Shown: piece after piece, positions 17,895 to 26,806 of the stretch
Layout of the letters: each line of letters opens with the position of its first letter
Position numbering within the stretch: position 1 is the stretch's first letter
NCBI GenBank assembly: GCA_910585825.1
Contig: CAJUEY010000018.1
Coordinates: 1-56,161 of the forward strand
Origin: an uncultured Lachnospiraceae bacterium
GTDB taxonomy: Bacteria > Bacillota > Clostridia > Lachnospirales > Lachnospiraceae
Direction of reading: 5' to 3'
Length of the DNA stretch: 56,161 nucleotides
The notes under the pieces: generated by a model
Seen by the model: the letters and a program-made list of their open reading frames with translations, nothing else
The model's database searches: none
Told to the model about the DNA's origin: nothing
Program-made: the position numbers and the translations under genes

Positions 17895-17910
17895 TACGGG
17901 AGGAATTGAT

Positions 17911-18174
17911 ATGGTAAGTCAAAAAGTCACAATTAAGAATCCTACCGGACTGCATCTGCGTCCGGCAGGAATACTTTGTCAGGAGGCAATGAATTTCAAA
18001 TCGCTGATTACGTTTCATTACAGAGGCAATACGGCAAATGCCAAGAGTGTTTTAAGCGTTCTTGGAGCCTGTATTAAATCCGGAGATGAAATTGAACTTG
18101 TCTGCGAAGGCGAAGATGAGGAAGAAGCGCTTGATTTCCTGATAAAATTAATTGACGAAGGGTTGGACAAATAG
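17911..18174 (+). CDS. HPr-family phosphocarrier protein
   Basis: An 87-residue HPr-like protein. The phosphorylatable His15 is in TGLHLRPAG and the regulatory Ser46 (HPr kinase target in Firmicutes) is in NAKSVLSVLG, so both control sites are intact. GGGAGG lies before the ATG, 16 bases after glmM, and the next gene follows within 18 bases. Whether it is the general PTS HPr or a second regulatory copy cannot be told from this window, since no EI gene is nearby. A cotranscribed position behind glmM suggests coupling of sugar status to wall synthesis, which is inference. Confidence 0.85.
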   Translation: MVSQKVTIKNPTGLHLRPAGILCQEAMNFKSLITFHYRGNTANAKSVLSVLGACIKSGDEIELVCEGEDEEEALDFLIKLIDEGLDK

Positions 18175-18191
18175 GAGGACTTCCGAAAGCG

Positions 18192-20222
18192 ATGCAGAGT
18201 TTGAACAGGAGAAACCGAATAGAAATAGGTGTGATGACAGTTGTTTTTGTGATTGCCGCTGTTTTGGTATATAAGACGACGATATTAACGAGAATGATAC
18301 TCCCCAGGATGACAACCCAGGTTAAGGCGGAAGAAGAAAATTTCTATCTTTTACGGGACGGTGATCATATTGAGCAGTCGTTTCGGTATCCTTCCGATGA
18401 GCTTTTAAGCGCAGGCACAAGAATTTCACTGAATGAGAAGAGACTGAAAAAGTTTGTAGAAGACGACAAAAACAAAGATCTGGGAGCGCTGCATCTGGAA
18501 ATTTCAGATGAATCAGGCGCCTCGGTGATGTCTGCCGACTATCCGGTTTATACATTGGCAGACGAGCAGAATCTGATTGCATCTTTTGAGGGGACCCAGA
18601 CGGGCTGGGAGAATCAAAAGCTGACAATCCGGTTGGACGTAGAGGATATCAGAGAAGAGCTGGAACTGGCAGTGGGCTATACGACCCGGGAGCATAATGA
18701 TGTTTCCCTTACCATCAATGGAGAACATACGGATTATACCTTAAACATACAAACGGCCGACCGTCAGTTTACCTATTGGAGAACATGGGGGCTGTTTGGC
18801 GCTGTATTGGTTTACGGCCTTTTGCTTGGCACTTATTTGGGACTGGCAGTCTTCCGGTTTAAGCCGGAGAAAGTGTTTTTGTTTACAGGAGCGGTTCTTG
18901 CAGTGATATATCTGCTGCTGCTGCCGCCCCTCTCCGTTCCGGATGAAGAAGCGCATTATAAACAGGCGTATCAGATTACGAATCGGATTTTGGGAAAAGG
19001 CGGGTCGGAGTCAGATACCATTCAAATGGATACAGAAGATTTTCATGCCATGCAGATATTTGAAACAACGCCGTCTCTGACAGAATATGACAAATTAAAA
19101 ACAAAAATTACACAGCCGGGAAGAGAAAGCGGCGTAACCGTAGTTCCGCATTCGGATACCAGAGCGCCGGCTGTTACCTATCTTCCGGGGGTTATTGGCA
19201 TACTTTTGGGCCGTGTTTTGGGATTAAACGGACTATGGGTAATTTATTTGGGCAGAATATGTTCAATACTGTGCTATTTGTTTTTGATGTACTGGTTTAT
19301 CCGCACTATGCGATTTGCAAAAACAGCTGCATTTATTATGGCCGTTTTGCCTATGACAATACAGCAGTGCTGTTCCTATTCCTATGATTCACTGGTCATC
19401 GAATTTGCCTTTTTATATATTGCGGTAGTCTTTGGATTGGTCTATGAGAAAGAGCCGATTCAAAAGAGGCAGATAGCCTTATATACTGCCTTTATGATAC
19501 TGCTTTCTATTTGTAAAGGCGGAACTTATATGCCCTTGTGTCTTCTTACACTGTTGATTCCGCCGGAACGGTTTTCATCAAAACAGAAAAAGTGGATTTT
19601 TACAGGCTGTATGGCGGGCATTGCGATTGCTGCATTTTTGTCTGGGACGCTGCGAAGCGTATTATTTGTTGTGAGCCCTACAGAAGAGCAGGCGGCGGGA
19701 GCCTATCTGGCAGGAGAAACTTACGGAGCGGCAGGCCTTTTGTCAAATCCAATGGAATTTATTCTTCTTTCCGCCAGAACACTGTTTTTAAACAGTGACA
19801 GTTTTCTGGAAAATATGTTCGGAATGCAGTTGGGCTGGCTGGATATCAATGTATCCCGCATTGTTATATATGCAATGGCGCTTATGATCGCCTTATCTGT
19901 TTTGCGGATAGAGGACGGCAGAGGCGAGATGAAACCGGAGATTACTGCAGGGCAGAAATTGTTTTGTTTGTTTGCGGCGGTTTGTTCCATTGGAATGGTA
20001 TTTGTTTCCCTGTTTATCAGCTGGACCCCCAGAGAATCGATGGAGATTTTCGGTATACAGGGCAGATATTTCCTGCCGCTGCTTCCAATGGCGGTCATTT
20101 GGTTAAGTAGCAGAAACATAGTGATGAAAAAAGATATCAGCAGAAAAATCATGTTTTCTGCGATATGTATGCAGTGTGTCGCGATTTATGGCATATTGCT
20201 GTCATTGGAAAGGATATTATGA
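18192..20222 (+). CDS. DUF2142-type polytopic membrane protein, likely GT-C glycosyltransferase
   Basis: A 676-residue integral membrane protein. After one N-terminal segment (residues 11-35) there is a beta-rich exterior domain of about 150 residues, then roughly 10-12 membrane segments. The loop after the second block, PPLSVPDEEAHYKQAYQI, is the typical DUF2142 motif with acidic residues where GT-C enzymes bind a lipid-phosphate sugar. It overlaps the next GT2 gene by 4 bases. With the GT2 and DUF2304 genes behind it, it probably transfers a sugar from a polyprenyl-phosphate donor to a glycan outside the membrane. Confidence 0.8.
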   Translation: MQSLNRRNRIEIGVMTVVFVIAAVLVYKTTILTRMILPRMTTQVKAEEENFYLLRDGDHIEQSFRYPSDELLSAGTRISLNEKRLKKFVEDDKNKDLGALHLEISDESGASVMSADYPVYTLADEQNLIASFEGTQTGWENQKLTIRLDVEDIREELELAVGYTTREHNDVSLTINGEHTDYTLNIQTADRQFTYWRTWGLFGAVLVYGLLLGTYLGLAVFRFKPEKVFLFTGAVLAVIYLLLLPPLSVPDEEAHYKQAYQITNRILGKGGSESDTIQMDTEDFHAMQIFETTPSLTEYDKLKTKITQPGRESGVTVVPHSDTRAPAVTYLPGVIGILLGRVLGLNGLWVIYLGRICSILCYLFLMYWFIRTMRFAKTAAFIMAVLPMTIQQCCSYSYDSLVIEFAFLYIAVVFGLVYEKEPIQKRQIALYTAFMILLSICKGGTYMPLCLLTLLIPPERFSSKQKKWIFTGCMAGIAIAAFLSGTLRSVLFVVSPTEEQAAGAYLAGETYGAAGLLSNPMEFILLSARTLFLNSDSFLENMFGMQLGWLDINVSRIVIYAMALMIALSVLRIEDGRGEMKPEITAGQKLFCLFAAVCSIGMVFVSLFISWTPRESMEIFGIQGRYFLPLLPMAVIWLSSRNIVMKKDISRKIMFSAICMQCVAIYGILLSLERIL

Positions 20223-20908
20223 AAAAACTGGTTATTATCCCCGCCTATAACGAGCAGGGTGGAATTGAGAGAACCGTACGGGATATATTGGAATATGCAC
20301 CGGATTTTGATTATGTTGTTATTAATGACTGTTCCACAGACAAAACGCTTGAGGTGTGCCGGAAAAATGATTTTCATGTCATTAGTCTTCCTGTGAACCT
20401 TGGAATCGGCGGCGGTGTTCAAACGGGATATCTCTATGCGTTCCAAAACGATTATGATATAGCAGTACAATTTGACGGAGACGGACAGCACAATGCCAGA
20501 TATCTGAATGAAATGGCGGATAAGCTGGCGAAGGATAATCTGGATATGGTGATTGGCTCCCGTTACATCAAAAAAGAGGGATTCCAGTCTTCCGGGCTGA
20601 GGAGAGTCGGCATCCGTTATTTTACGGCTCTGATTAAACTGGTGACCGGCAAGAAGATTACAGATCCCACCTCCGGCATGCGAATGGCAGGCAGAGAGGT
20701 GATTGAAATTTATGCAAAGAATTATCCGAAGGATTACCCGGAACCGGAAAGCGTCGTTGCAATTTTAAAAGCAGACAAAAAAGTAGATGAAATTCCGGTA
20801 CAGATGAATGCGAGAGAAGAGGGCGTATCTTCTATTTCACCGAGAAAATCCATATATTACATGATCAAAGTGTCTCTGGCAATTTTGATAGCGGCGGTTC
20901 GGAGGTAG
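20219..20908 (+). CDS. GT2 glycosyltransferase, polyprenyl-phosphate sugar synthase type
   Basis: 229 residues, a compact GT-A fold of the dolichyl-phosphate-mannose synthase type: VIIPAYNEQGGIERTVR at the N-terminus, VVINDCSTDKT, the metal-binding DGDGQH, and GSRYIKKEGF after it. No C-terminal membrane segment is present. The start ATG overlaps the stop of the preceding gene, indicating coupling. The following DUF2304 gene is a common partner of such transferases; together they probably make a polyprenyl-monophosphate-linked sugar used by the upstream GT-C-like protein. Confidence 0.88.
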   Translation: MKKLVIIPAYNEQGGIERTVRDILEYAPDFDYVVINDCSTDKTLEVCRKNDFHVISLPVNLGIGGGVQTGYLYAFQNDYDIAVQFDGDGQHNARYLNEMADKLAKDNLDMVIGSRYIKKEGFQSSGLRRVGIRYFTALIKLVTGKKITDPTSGMRMAGREVIEIYAKNYPKDYPEPESVVAILKADKKVDEIPVQMNAREEGVSSISPRKSIYYMIKVSLAILIAAVRR

Positions 20909-20912
20909 GCTT

Positions 20913-21323
20913 ATGAGTTTGAAAACACAAATTATGGTGGCGGTAGTCATTGTGGCGGCGCTGGTCTGGATTGCCAATATGGTGCGCAAACAGGCTTTGG
21001 ATATCAGATTTGCCCTTTCCTGGGTGACGGTAGGAGGAGTCGTTTTGATTCTGGATGTCTTTCCGGGAATTATGAATTATCTGGTGCATCTGCTTGGAAT
21101 TGAACTGCCGGTAAATATGATGTTTTTCTTTGGATTTTGTTTTACACTGCTGCTGTTGTTCATACTGACTGTGAAAGTCTCCAAACAGGAGGAGCAGTTG
21201 AAAAGATTGACACAGGAACTGGCGCTGCTGGAAGACCGAATGAACAGCCGCCGGTTAGATAAATCTATATGCCGGGAGGCAAATCAAATGAAAGGAGAAA
21301 CCTGTAAGAAAAAAGATGAATAG
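20913..21323 (+). CDS. DUF2304 small membrane protein
   Basis: 136 residues with three hydrophobic segments (about 5-23, 38-56 and 65-85) followed by a charged coiled-coil-like tail (KQEEQLKRLTQELALLEDRM). This layout is DUF2304. In streptococcal rhamnan loci a small protein of this kind forms a complex with a GT2 enzyme and raises its activity; the adjacency here supports a similar accessory role. GGAGG precedes the ATG, 4 bases after the GT2 stop, and the end overlaps the next gene. Confidence 0.8.
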   Translation: MSLKTQIMVAVVIVAALVWIANMVRKQALDIRFALSWVTVGGVVLILDVFPGIMNYLVHLLGIELPVNMMFFFGFCFTLLLLFILTVKVSKQEEQLKRLTQELALLEDRMNSRRLDKSICREANQMKGETCKKKDE

Positions 21324-22296
21324 TGACATATGTGGTAATGGGAATCATAATACAAAAAAGGTAAACAAAGATGGAAGTCAGGAGGACGGGCCTTACAGGC
21401 AGCGCCCAAAAGTTCAGATTTTGATGTCAACCTACAATGGGGAGGAGTTTGTCAGGGAACAGCTGGATTCTATTCTGGCACAGAGTTATCCGGATGTGGA
21501 TATTTTGATTCGGGATGACGGCTCCAAAGATGATACATTTGTAATTTTGAAAGAATACGAAGAGAGGCATTCCAATATTCGCGCATATCAGGGAGAAAAT
21601 ATCGGAGTCAACAAAAGTTTTTTTGAATTGCTTAAGAAAAGAAATCCGAATGCAGCATACATAGGATTTTGCGATCAGGATGATTACTGGCTGCCGGAGA
21701 AAATAGATAGAGCGGCAGAGCAGTTGGAACGTTTGAGCGGACCGGCTCTTTACTGCGGCGCCAAAACACTGGCAGACGAGAATTTAGAGCCTTTCAAGAA
21801 TCAGCAGAATCCTCATAGGATTCCCGGTTTTGGGAATGCTGTAATAGAAAGCATTTGTTCTGGATGTACACTGCTGATGAACCGGGAGCTTGCGGATATT
21901 ATCGCAGACCGGCTGCCGGAGGATGTGATTCACCATGACTGGTGGTGCTATATGGCGGCTTCTTATCTGGGAAGTATGTATTATGATGAAAATTCCTATA
22001 TTTATTACAGACAGCACGGCGGCAACGAAGTAGGAGCCAGTGCATCTTTCTGGTCTCAGATCAAGGCAAAAGCAAGAGATCTGAAGAAACGCCATGGAGA
22101 TCTGAAGAAGCAGCTGTCAGATTTTAAACGTTTTTATCATACAGATCCGGAAAAAGACGCGCTGGTGGAAGAAATTCTCCGGGCAGAAAAATTTCCGGGA
22201 CGTTTTACGATTCTTTTTCACAAAAAGTGGTACAGGCAGAGCAGATTGGATAACTGGGTAGTAAGGGGGCTGTTTTTGTTCAATCGTATGCTGTAA
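21316..22296 (+). CDS. GT2 family glycosyltransferase, rhamnosyltransferase-like
   Basis: 326 residues with a GT-A domain: VQILMSTYNGEEFVREQLDS, DILIRDDGSKDDT, the DQDDYW metal/donor motif near residue 120, and CSGCTLLMNREL with HHDWW, which are typical of RfaA/RfbN-type rhamnosyltransferases. The start overlaps the end of the DUF2304 gene, and the downstream rfb genes supply dTDP-rhamnose. A cytoplasmic transferase adding a rhamnose or hexose residue to a lipid-linked precursor is likely; the exact sugar is not provable here. Confidence 0.87.
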   Translation: MNSDICGNGNHNTKKVNKDGSQEDGPYRQRPKVQILMSTYNGEEFVREQLDSILAQSYPDVDILIRDDGSKDDTFVILKEYEERHSNIRAYQGENIGVNKSFFELLKKRNPNAAYIGFCDQDDYWLPEKIDRAAEQLERLSGPALYCGAKTLADENLEPFKNQQNPHRIPGFGNAVIESICSGCTLLMNRELADIIADRLPEDVIHHDWWCYMAASYLGSMYYDENSYIYYRQHGGNEVGASASFWSQIKAKARDLKKRHGDLKKQLSDFKRFYHTDPEKDALVEEILRAEKFPGRFTILFHKKWYRQSRLDNWVVRGLFLFNRML

Positions 22297-22314
22297 GCAT
22301 CCCCTTATGTATGG
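22294..22314. repeat. Dispersed palindromic element copy before rfbD
   Basis: TAAGCATCCCCTTATGTATGG begins at the stop codon of the preceding glycosyltransferase. It matches the GCATCCC(C)TTTATGC core seen at 14268 and 33107 and, on the other strand, in the array after flgJ. Confidence 0.45.
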
Positions 22315-22346
22315 AAAAAGCATAATAATCAGGAAAGGATTTTTAC

Positions 22347-23213
22347 ATGAAAAAAATAATGGTGACGGGCTGTAACGGCCAGCTGGGAAGAGCAATTAAC
22401 AAAGAATATGCAAAGGATGATGTGGAATTTATTAATACAGATGTAGCGGAGGGGGAAGGCGTCATTTCTCTGGATATTACAGATGTGGATGCGGTTCTTG
22501 CATTGGCAGAAAAGGCAAGACCGGATGTAATCATAAACTGCGCGGCGCATACCAATGTAGACGCCTGCGAGACGCAGTGGGATCTGGCTTACCGCATCAA
22601 TGCCATAGGCCCGAGAAATTTAAGTATTGCAGCGTCCAAATATGATATTAAGCTGATTCATGTATCTACAGATTACGTATTTCCGGGAACATCTCCCAAA
22701 CCGCTGACAGAGTTTGATGCAGTAGATCCCATCAGCGCATACGGAAAAACCAAATTGGAGGGAGAGAATTTTGTGAAAGAATTTGCTCCGAAACATTTTA
22801 TTTTCCGTACCGCATGGCTGTATGGAGACGGAAAGAATTTTGTCAAAACCATGTTAAAGCTTTCCGAATCCCATGATGTAATTACTGTGGTATCGGATCA
22901 GTTTGGTTCTCCCACCAGTGCGGCAGAGCTGGCGAAGATGATTCATTTTCTGGAACCCACTGAGAATTACGGCACTTATCATGCAACTTGTGAAGGACAG
23001 TGCAGCTGGGCGGATTTTGCAGTGGAGATTTTCAAAAAAGCAGGAAAAGACACTGTCGTGAAATATGTTACCACAGAGGAATACAATTCACCTGCTAAGC
23101 GTCCTGCATATTCTGTTTTGGATAATTACATGCTGCGTCTGGTGGCGGGCAGCCGGTTTCAAATGGCAGAATGGAAAGACGCATTGGATGTATATATGAA
23201 GGAGATTTTATGA
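22347..23213 (+). CDS. rfbD: dTDP-4-dehydrorhamnose reductase
   Basis: Final step of dTDP-L-rhamnose synthesis, reducing the 4-keto group with NAD(P)H. The 288-residue SDR has the nucleotide loop VTGCNGQLGRA at the N-terminus, INCAAHTNVDACE, VSTDYVFPG, and the catalytic YGKTKLEGE (Tyr and Lys). AGGAAAGG stands before the ATG. Its last bases overlap the start of the next GT2. It is separated from rfbB, rfbA and rfbC by that transferase, but all four pathway genes lie within about 4.5 kb. Confidence 0.96.
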   Translation: MKKIMVTGCNGQLGRAINKEYAKDDVEFINTDVAEGEGVISLDITDVDAVLALAEKARPDVIINCAAHTNVDACETQWDLAYRINAIGPRNLSIAASKYDIKLIHVSTDYVFPGTSPKPLTEFDAVDPISAYGKTKLEGENFVKEFAPKHFIFRTAWLYGDGKNFVKTMLKLSESHDVITVVSDQFGSPTSAAELAKMIHFLEPTENYGTYHATCEGQCSWADFAVEIFKKAGKDTVVKYVTTEEYNSPAKRPAYSVLDNYMLRLVAGSRFQMAEWKDALDVYMKEIL

Positions 23214-24034
23214 AACCATTGGTAAGTGTCTGCATTCCGGCTTATAATAACGCCGCCTATATCAAAGATACGATAGATTCTGTTCTGCATCAGACCTATC
23301 CCAATCTGGAGCTTGTGATTTGTGATGACAAGTCCACAGACAATACGGTAGAAGTTATTGAAAAAATCAAGGACGACCGGATTAAATTATATAAAAATGA
23401 GAAGAATCTGGGTATGTCGGGCAACTGGAATCATTGTCTTTCCAAATGCAGCGGAGACTTTATCAAATTAATCTGTGCAGATGATATGCTGGCGGAAACA
23501 GCGCTGGAAAAAGAAGTAAACGCCTTGATTCAAAATCCCACGGCGGTGCTGGCGGAAAGCGACACCCGTTTGTTTGATTTAGACGGCAGGCCAAAGGGAT
23601 TTTACAGAAGATATAAGACAAAAGGATTAACAAACGGAAAAGAAATTGCAAGAAAAGGCTTTTTTGTAAAAAATTATTTTGGAGCGCCTCTTGCAAATAC
23701 ATTCCGTAAAAGCGCAGTAGAACAGACCGGAGGCTTTGATCCCTGGTATACGTATATTCTGGACTATGATTTCTGGGTGCAGCTGGCCTGTATGGGAGAC
23801 GTTTATATTATACATGAGCCTCTGAATTATTTCAGAGTTCGCAACGACTCCAATACGGGAAATGTTATGGCGGGGGATAAAACAGAGGATTATGTGAAAG
23901 AGCATATTCATTTGGTGAACAAATTCCGCAAAGAACTGAAACTGTCCAAAGCAGAAGTAAACAGGAGCGTAAGAATTCGTAAGTTCCGCAATTTTGCGGC
24001 GGGCATCTATCTAAAATTGTTTGTGAGAAAGTAA
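23210..24034 (+). CDS. GT2 family glycosyltransferase
   Basis: 274 residues. The start is placed at the ATG overlapping the rfbD stop (ATGA), with AAGGAG upstream. GT-A motifs: VSVCIPAYNNAAYIKDTIDS, LVICDDKSTDNT, and CADDML as the DXD-type motif. LDYDFWVQLACMGDVYII near residue 185 is the usual acceptor-side motif of this family. It probably adds one residue to the rhamnose-containing polymer; its position between rfbD and rfbB points to a rhamnosyltransferase, but the donor is inferred only from context. Confidence 0.87.
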   Translation: MKPLVSVCIPAYNNAAYIKDTIDSVLHQTYPNLELVICDDKSTDNTVEVIEKIKDDRIKLYKNEKNLGMSGNWNHCLSKCSGDFIKLICADDMLAETALEKEVNALIQNPTAVLAESDTRLFDLDGRPKGFYRRYKTKGLTNGKEIARKGFFVKNYFGAPLANTFRKSAVEQTGGFDPWYTYILDYDFWVQLACMGDVYIIHEPLNYFRVRNDSNTGNVMAGDKTEDYVKEHIHLVNKFRKELKLSKAEVNRSVRIRKFRNFAAGIYLKLFVRK

Positions 24035-24046
24035 ATTTGTCAAAAC

Positions 24047-24075
24047 TTGTAATTTCAGTAAGACAATGCTATAAT
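24047..24075 (+). promoter_or_regulatory. Promoter before rfbB
   Basis: TTGTAA (24047-24052), 17 bases, then TATAAT (24070-24075) preceded by the extended -10 TGC. It lies in the gap of 87 bases after the GT2 gene and would start a transcript at about 24082, with GGAG of rfbB following. Confidence 0.75.
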
Positions 24076-24121
24076 GTGTTAATTATGGTAGAAATAGAAC
24101 GAATAAAGGAGATCGTATTTT

Positions 24122-25204
24122 ATGAGGACCTATTTAGTAACCGGAGGAGCAGGATTTATCGGTTCCAATTATATTCATTATATGTTTCGCAAATATGACA
24201 ACGAGATCCGCATCATCAATGTGGATGCGCTGACTTATGCAGGCAATCTGGAGAATTTAAAAGAAATCGAAAACAGGGAGAATTATACATTTATCAAAGC
24301 CGATATTACGGATAAAGATGCAATTATGCAGATTTTTGAACAAAATGATATTGACCGGGTGGTGCATTTTGCAGCAGAGAGTCATGTAGACCGCAGCATT
24401 CGGACGCCGGAGGTTTTCGTGAAGACCAACGTACTGGGAACAGCTGTCATGCTCAACTGTGCCAAAGCTGCATGGGAACTGCCGGACGGCTCTTTCAAAG
24501 ATGGGAAGAAATTTCTTCACGTATCCACAGATGAAGTGTACGGCTCCTTAGAGGAAGACGGCGGTTATTTTTATGAGACAACCCCATATGATCCCCACAG
24601 TCCTTATTCTGCCAGCAAAGCATCTTCTGATTTTCTGGTAAAAGCATATATTGATACGTATCATTTCCCGGCGAACATTACGAATTGTTCCAACAACTAT
24701 GGACCATATCAGTTCCCGGAAAAACTAATTCCGTTGATTATCAATAACGCCCTCCATGGAAAGAAGCTTCCGGTATACGGAGACGGCAAAAATGTCCGTG
24801 ACTGGCTGTATGTTGACGATCATGCCAAAGGAATCGACATGGTGCAGGAGCAGGGACGTCTGGGAGAGACCTACAATATCGGCGGACACAACGAAAAGCA
24901 GAATATAGAGATTATAAATATCATCATTGAGACGCTTCTGGAAATGCTGCCGGAAGATGACGAAAGAAGAAAGCTGGTAAGCAAAGATTTAATCACATAT
25001 GTGGAAGACAGAAAAGGGCATGACAGAAGATATGCCATTGCTCCGGACAAGATCAAAGCAGAAATTGGCTGGGAGCCGGAGACGATGTTTAAAGAAGGCA
25101 TCAAAAAAACCATCGCATGGTTCTTTGAACATGAAGACTGGATGAACAATGTCACCAGCGGTGATTATCAGAAATATTACAACGAAATGTATCAAGATAA
25201 ATAA
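24122..25204 (+). CDS. rfbB: dTDP-glucose 4,6-dehydratase
   Basis: Second step of dTDP-rhamnose synthesis: dehydration of dTDP-glucose to the 4-keto-6-deoxy sugar with bound NAD. The 360-residue extended SDR shows VTGGAGFIGSNYIH at the N-terminus, HFAAESHVDRSI, the active-site VSTDEVYGSLEE, and YSASKASSD (Tyr and Lys of the catalytic pair). NNYGPYQFPEKLIP and GDGKNVRDWLYVDDH are also typical. AAAGGAG precedes the ATG, and the gene has its own promoter in front. Confidence 0.97.
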   Translation: MRTYLVTGGAGFIGSNYIHYMFRKYDNEIRIINVDALTYAGNLENLKEIENRENYTFIKADITDKDAIMQIFEQNDIDRVVHFAAESHVDRSIRTPEVFVKTNVLGTAVMLNCAKAAWELPDGSFKDGKKFLHVSTDEVYGSLEEDGGYFYETTPYDPHSPYSASKASSDFLVKAYIDTYHFPANITNCSNNYGPYQFPEKLIPLIINNALHGKKLPVYGDGKNVRDWLYVDDHAKGIDMVQEQGRLGETYNIGGHNEKQNIEIINIIIETLLEMLPEDDERRKLVSKDLITYVEDRKGHDRRYAIAPDKIKAEIGWEPETMFKEGIKKTIAWFFEHEDWMNNVTSGDYQKYYNEMYQDK

Positions 25205-25215
25205 TTGATTTTTGC

Positions 25216-25261
25216 AGAAAGAAGGGTTGCGCAGTTGAAAAACCGGGTAAACCTTCTTTCT
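25216..25261 (+). other. Hairpin between rfbB and rfbA
   Basis: GAAAGAAGG (25217-25225) pairs with CCTTCTTTC (25252-25260). The purine-rich left arm and pyrimidine-rich right arm enclose a 26-base loop. No run of T follows, so it may be a weak attenuator or an RNA-processing or stability element rather than a full terminator. Confidence 0.4.
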
Positions 25262-25283
25262 TGCGGCATGAGAGGAGTATACG

Positions 25284-26162
25284 ATGAAGGGAATTATTTT
25301 AGCGGGCGGTTCCGGAACCCGCCTTTATCCTTTGACCAAAGCCATCAGCAAGCAGATTATGCCTATTTATGATAAGCCCATGATTTATTATCCTTTATCT
25401 ACACTGATGCTTTCAGGGATTCGGGAAGTGCTCATCATTTCCACTCCCAGAGATCTGCCGGTGTTCAAAGACTTGTTAGGCTCCGGAGAACAGCTGGGCA
25501 TGCGGTTTGAATATGCCGTTCAGACAGAACCCAGAGGGCTGGCAGATGCTTTTATCATTGGAGATAAATTCATCGGAAATGATGCGGCGGCATTGGTATT
25601 GGGCGATAATATTTTTTATGGACAGAGCTTTTCCAGAGTGCTGAAAAATGCGGCGGAACGTACGGAGAGTCAGCAGGGAGCTACGATTTTCGGATATTAT
25701 GTGAGAGATCCCAGAGAATACGGCGTTGTGGAATTTGATGAGACAGGCAGGGCATTGTCCATTGAAGAAAAACCGGAACATCCCAAATCCAACTATGCAG
25801 TGCCGGGACTTTATTTTTACGACAATGACGTGGTAGAGATTGCCAAAAACGTAAAGCCTTCCGCAAGAGGTGAAATTGAGATTACCAGTATCAACAACGA
25901 ATATCTGAAAAGAGGCATCCTTTCCGTAGAGACACTGGGCAGAGGATTTGCCTGGTTAGATACCGGGAGTCATGACATGCTCCTTGCGGCGGCGGATTTT
26001 GTTTCTGCATTTCAGAAACGCCAGGGATTATATATTTCCTGTATTGAGGAAATTGCATACAAACGGGGCTTTATTGACAGGGAACAGCTGATAAAATTAG
26101 CGCAGCCTTTGTTGAAAACAGAATACGGACAGTATCTGATCGAGGTTGCAGAAGGACTATAG
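25284..26162 (+). CDS. rfbA: Glucose-1-phosphate thymidylyltransferase
   Basis: First step of dTDP-rhamnose synthesis, joining glucose-1-phosphate and dTTP. 292 residues with the nucleotidyltransferase loop GIILAGGSGTRLYPLT at the N-terminus, KQIMPIYDKPMIYYPLS, LGDNIFYG (metal-binding Asp), and EEKPEHPKSNYAVPGLYFYD; WLDTGSHDML is the conserved C-terminal motif. AGAGGAG lies before the ATG. rfbC follows after 14 bases. Confidence 0.97.
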   Translation: MKGIILAGGSGTRLYPLTKAISKQIMPIYDKPMIYYPLSTLMLSGIREVLIISTPRDLPVFKDLLGSGEQLGMRFEYAVQTEPRGLADAFIIGDKFIGNDAAALVLGDNIFYGQSFSRVLKNAAERTESQQGATIFGYYVRDPREYGVVEFDETGRALSIEEKPEHPKSNYAVPGLYFYDNDVVEIAKNVKPSARGEIEITSINNEYLKRGILSVETLGRGFAWLDTGSHDMLLAAADFVSAFQKRQGLYISCIEEIAYKRGFIDREQLIKLAQPLLKTEYGQYLIEVAEGL

Positions 26163-26176
26163 AAGAGGTGTAAAAC

Positions 26177-26752
26177 ATGGGAAAGATTCAGGTAACAAAA
26201 GATTGTAACGGCATAGCGGGATTAAAAGTCATTGAACCCTCTGTATTCGGAGATGCCAGGGGTTACTTCATGGAGACCTACAACTACAATGATTTTAAAG
26301 CAGAGGGGATTGACTGTGAATTTGTGCAGGATAATCAATCTGCCTCCAAAAAAGGTGTGCTGCGGGGGCTGCATTTTCAGATCAATTATCCTCAGGACAA
26401 GCTGGTTCGTGTCATAAAAGGAGAAGTATTTGACGTTGCCGTTGATTTAAGAGAAGGTTCCGAAACGTTTGGAAAATGGTTTGGCGTAATGCTTTCTGCA
26501 GAAAATAAAAAACAGTTTTTCATTCCCAAGGGATTTGCCCATGGATTTGTGGTATTGAGTGATTATGCGGAATTCTGTTATAAAGTAACGGATTTTTATC
26601 ATCCGAATGATGAAGGCGGCTTGCTGTGGAAAGATCCGGACATCGGCGTAGAATGGCCCATGCCGGAAGGTATGACAGAAGATGATCTGATCCTTTCAGA
26701 CAAAGATAAAGTCTGGGGCGGTATCAAAGACTACATCAAAGAGAAGAAGTAA
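26177..26752 (+). CDS. rfbC: dTDP-4-dehydrorhamnose 3,5-epimerase
   Basis: Third step of dTDP-rhamnose synthesis: double epimerisation of the 4-keto sugar. 191 residues, a cupin fold. DARGYFMETY at the N-terminus, then VLRGLHFQ with the catalytic His, KLVRVIKGEVFDVAVDLR, and FFIPKGFAHGFVVLSD. With rfbA, rfbB and rfbD present, the whole pathway is encoded in this window. The ABC exporter begins 54 bases later after a small GGCC dyad. Confidence 0.97.
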   Translation: MGKIQVTKDCNGIAGLKVIEPSVFGDARGYFMETYNYNDFKAEGIDCEFVQDNQSASKKGVLRGLHFQINYPQDKLVRVIKGEVFDVAVDLREGSETFGKWFGVMLSAENKKQFFIPKGFAHGFVVLSDYAEFCYKVTDFYHPNDEGGLLWKDPDIGVEWPMPEGMTEDDLILSDKDKVWGGIKDYIKEKK

Positions 26753-26806
26753 GGTAACTATGAACGGCCAAAGGCCGCAGACAGCAGCAAAGTAAGAGGA
26801 AATTGT

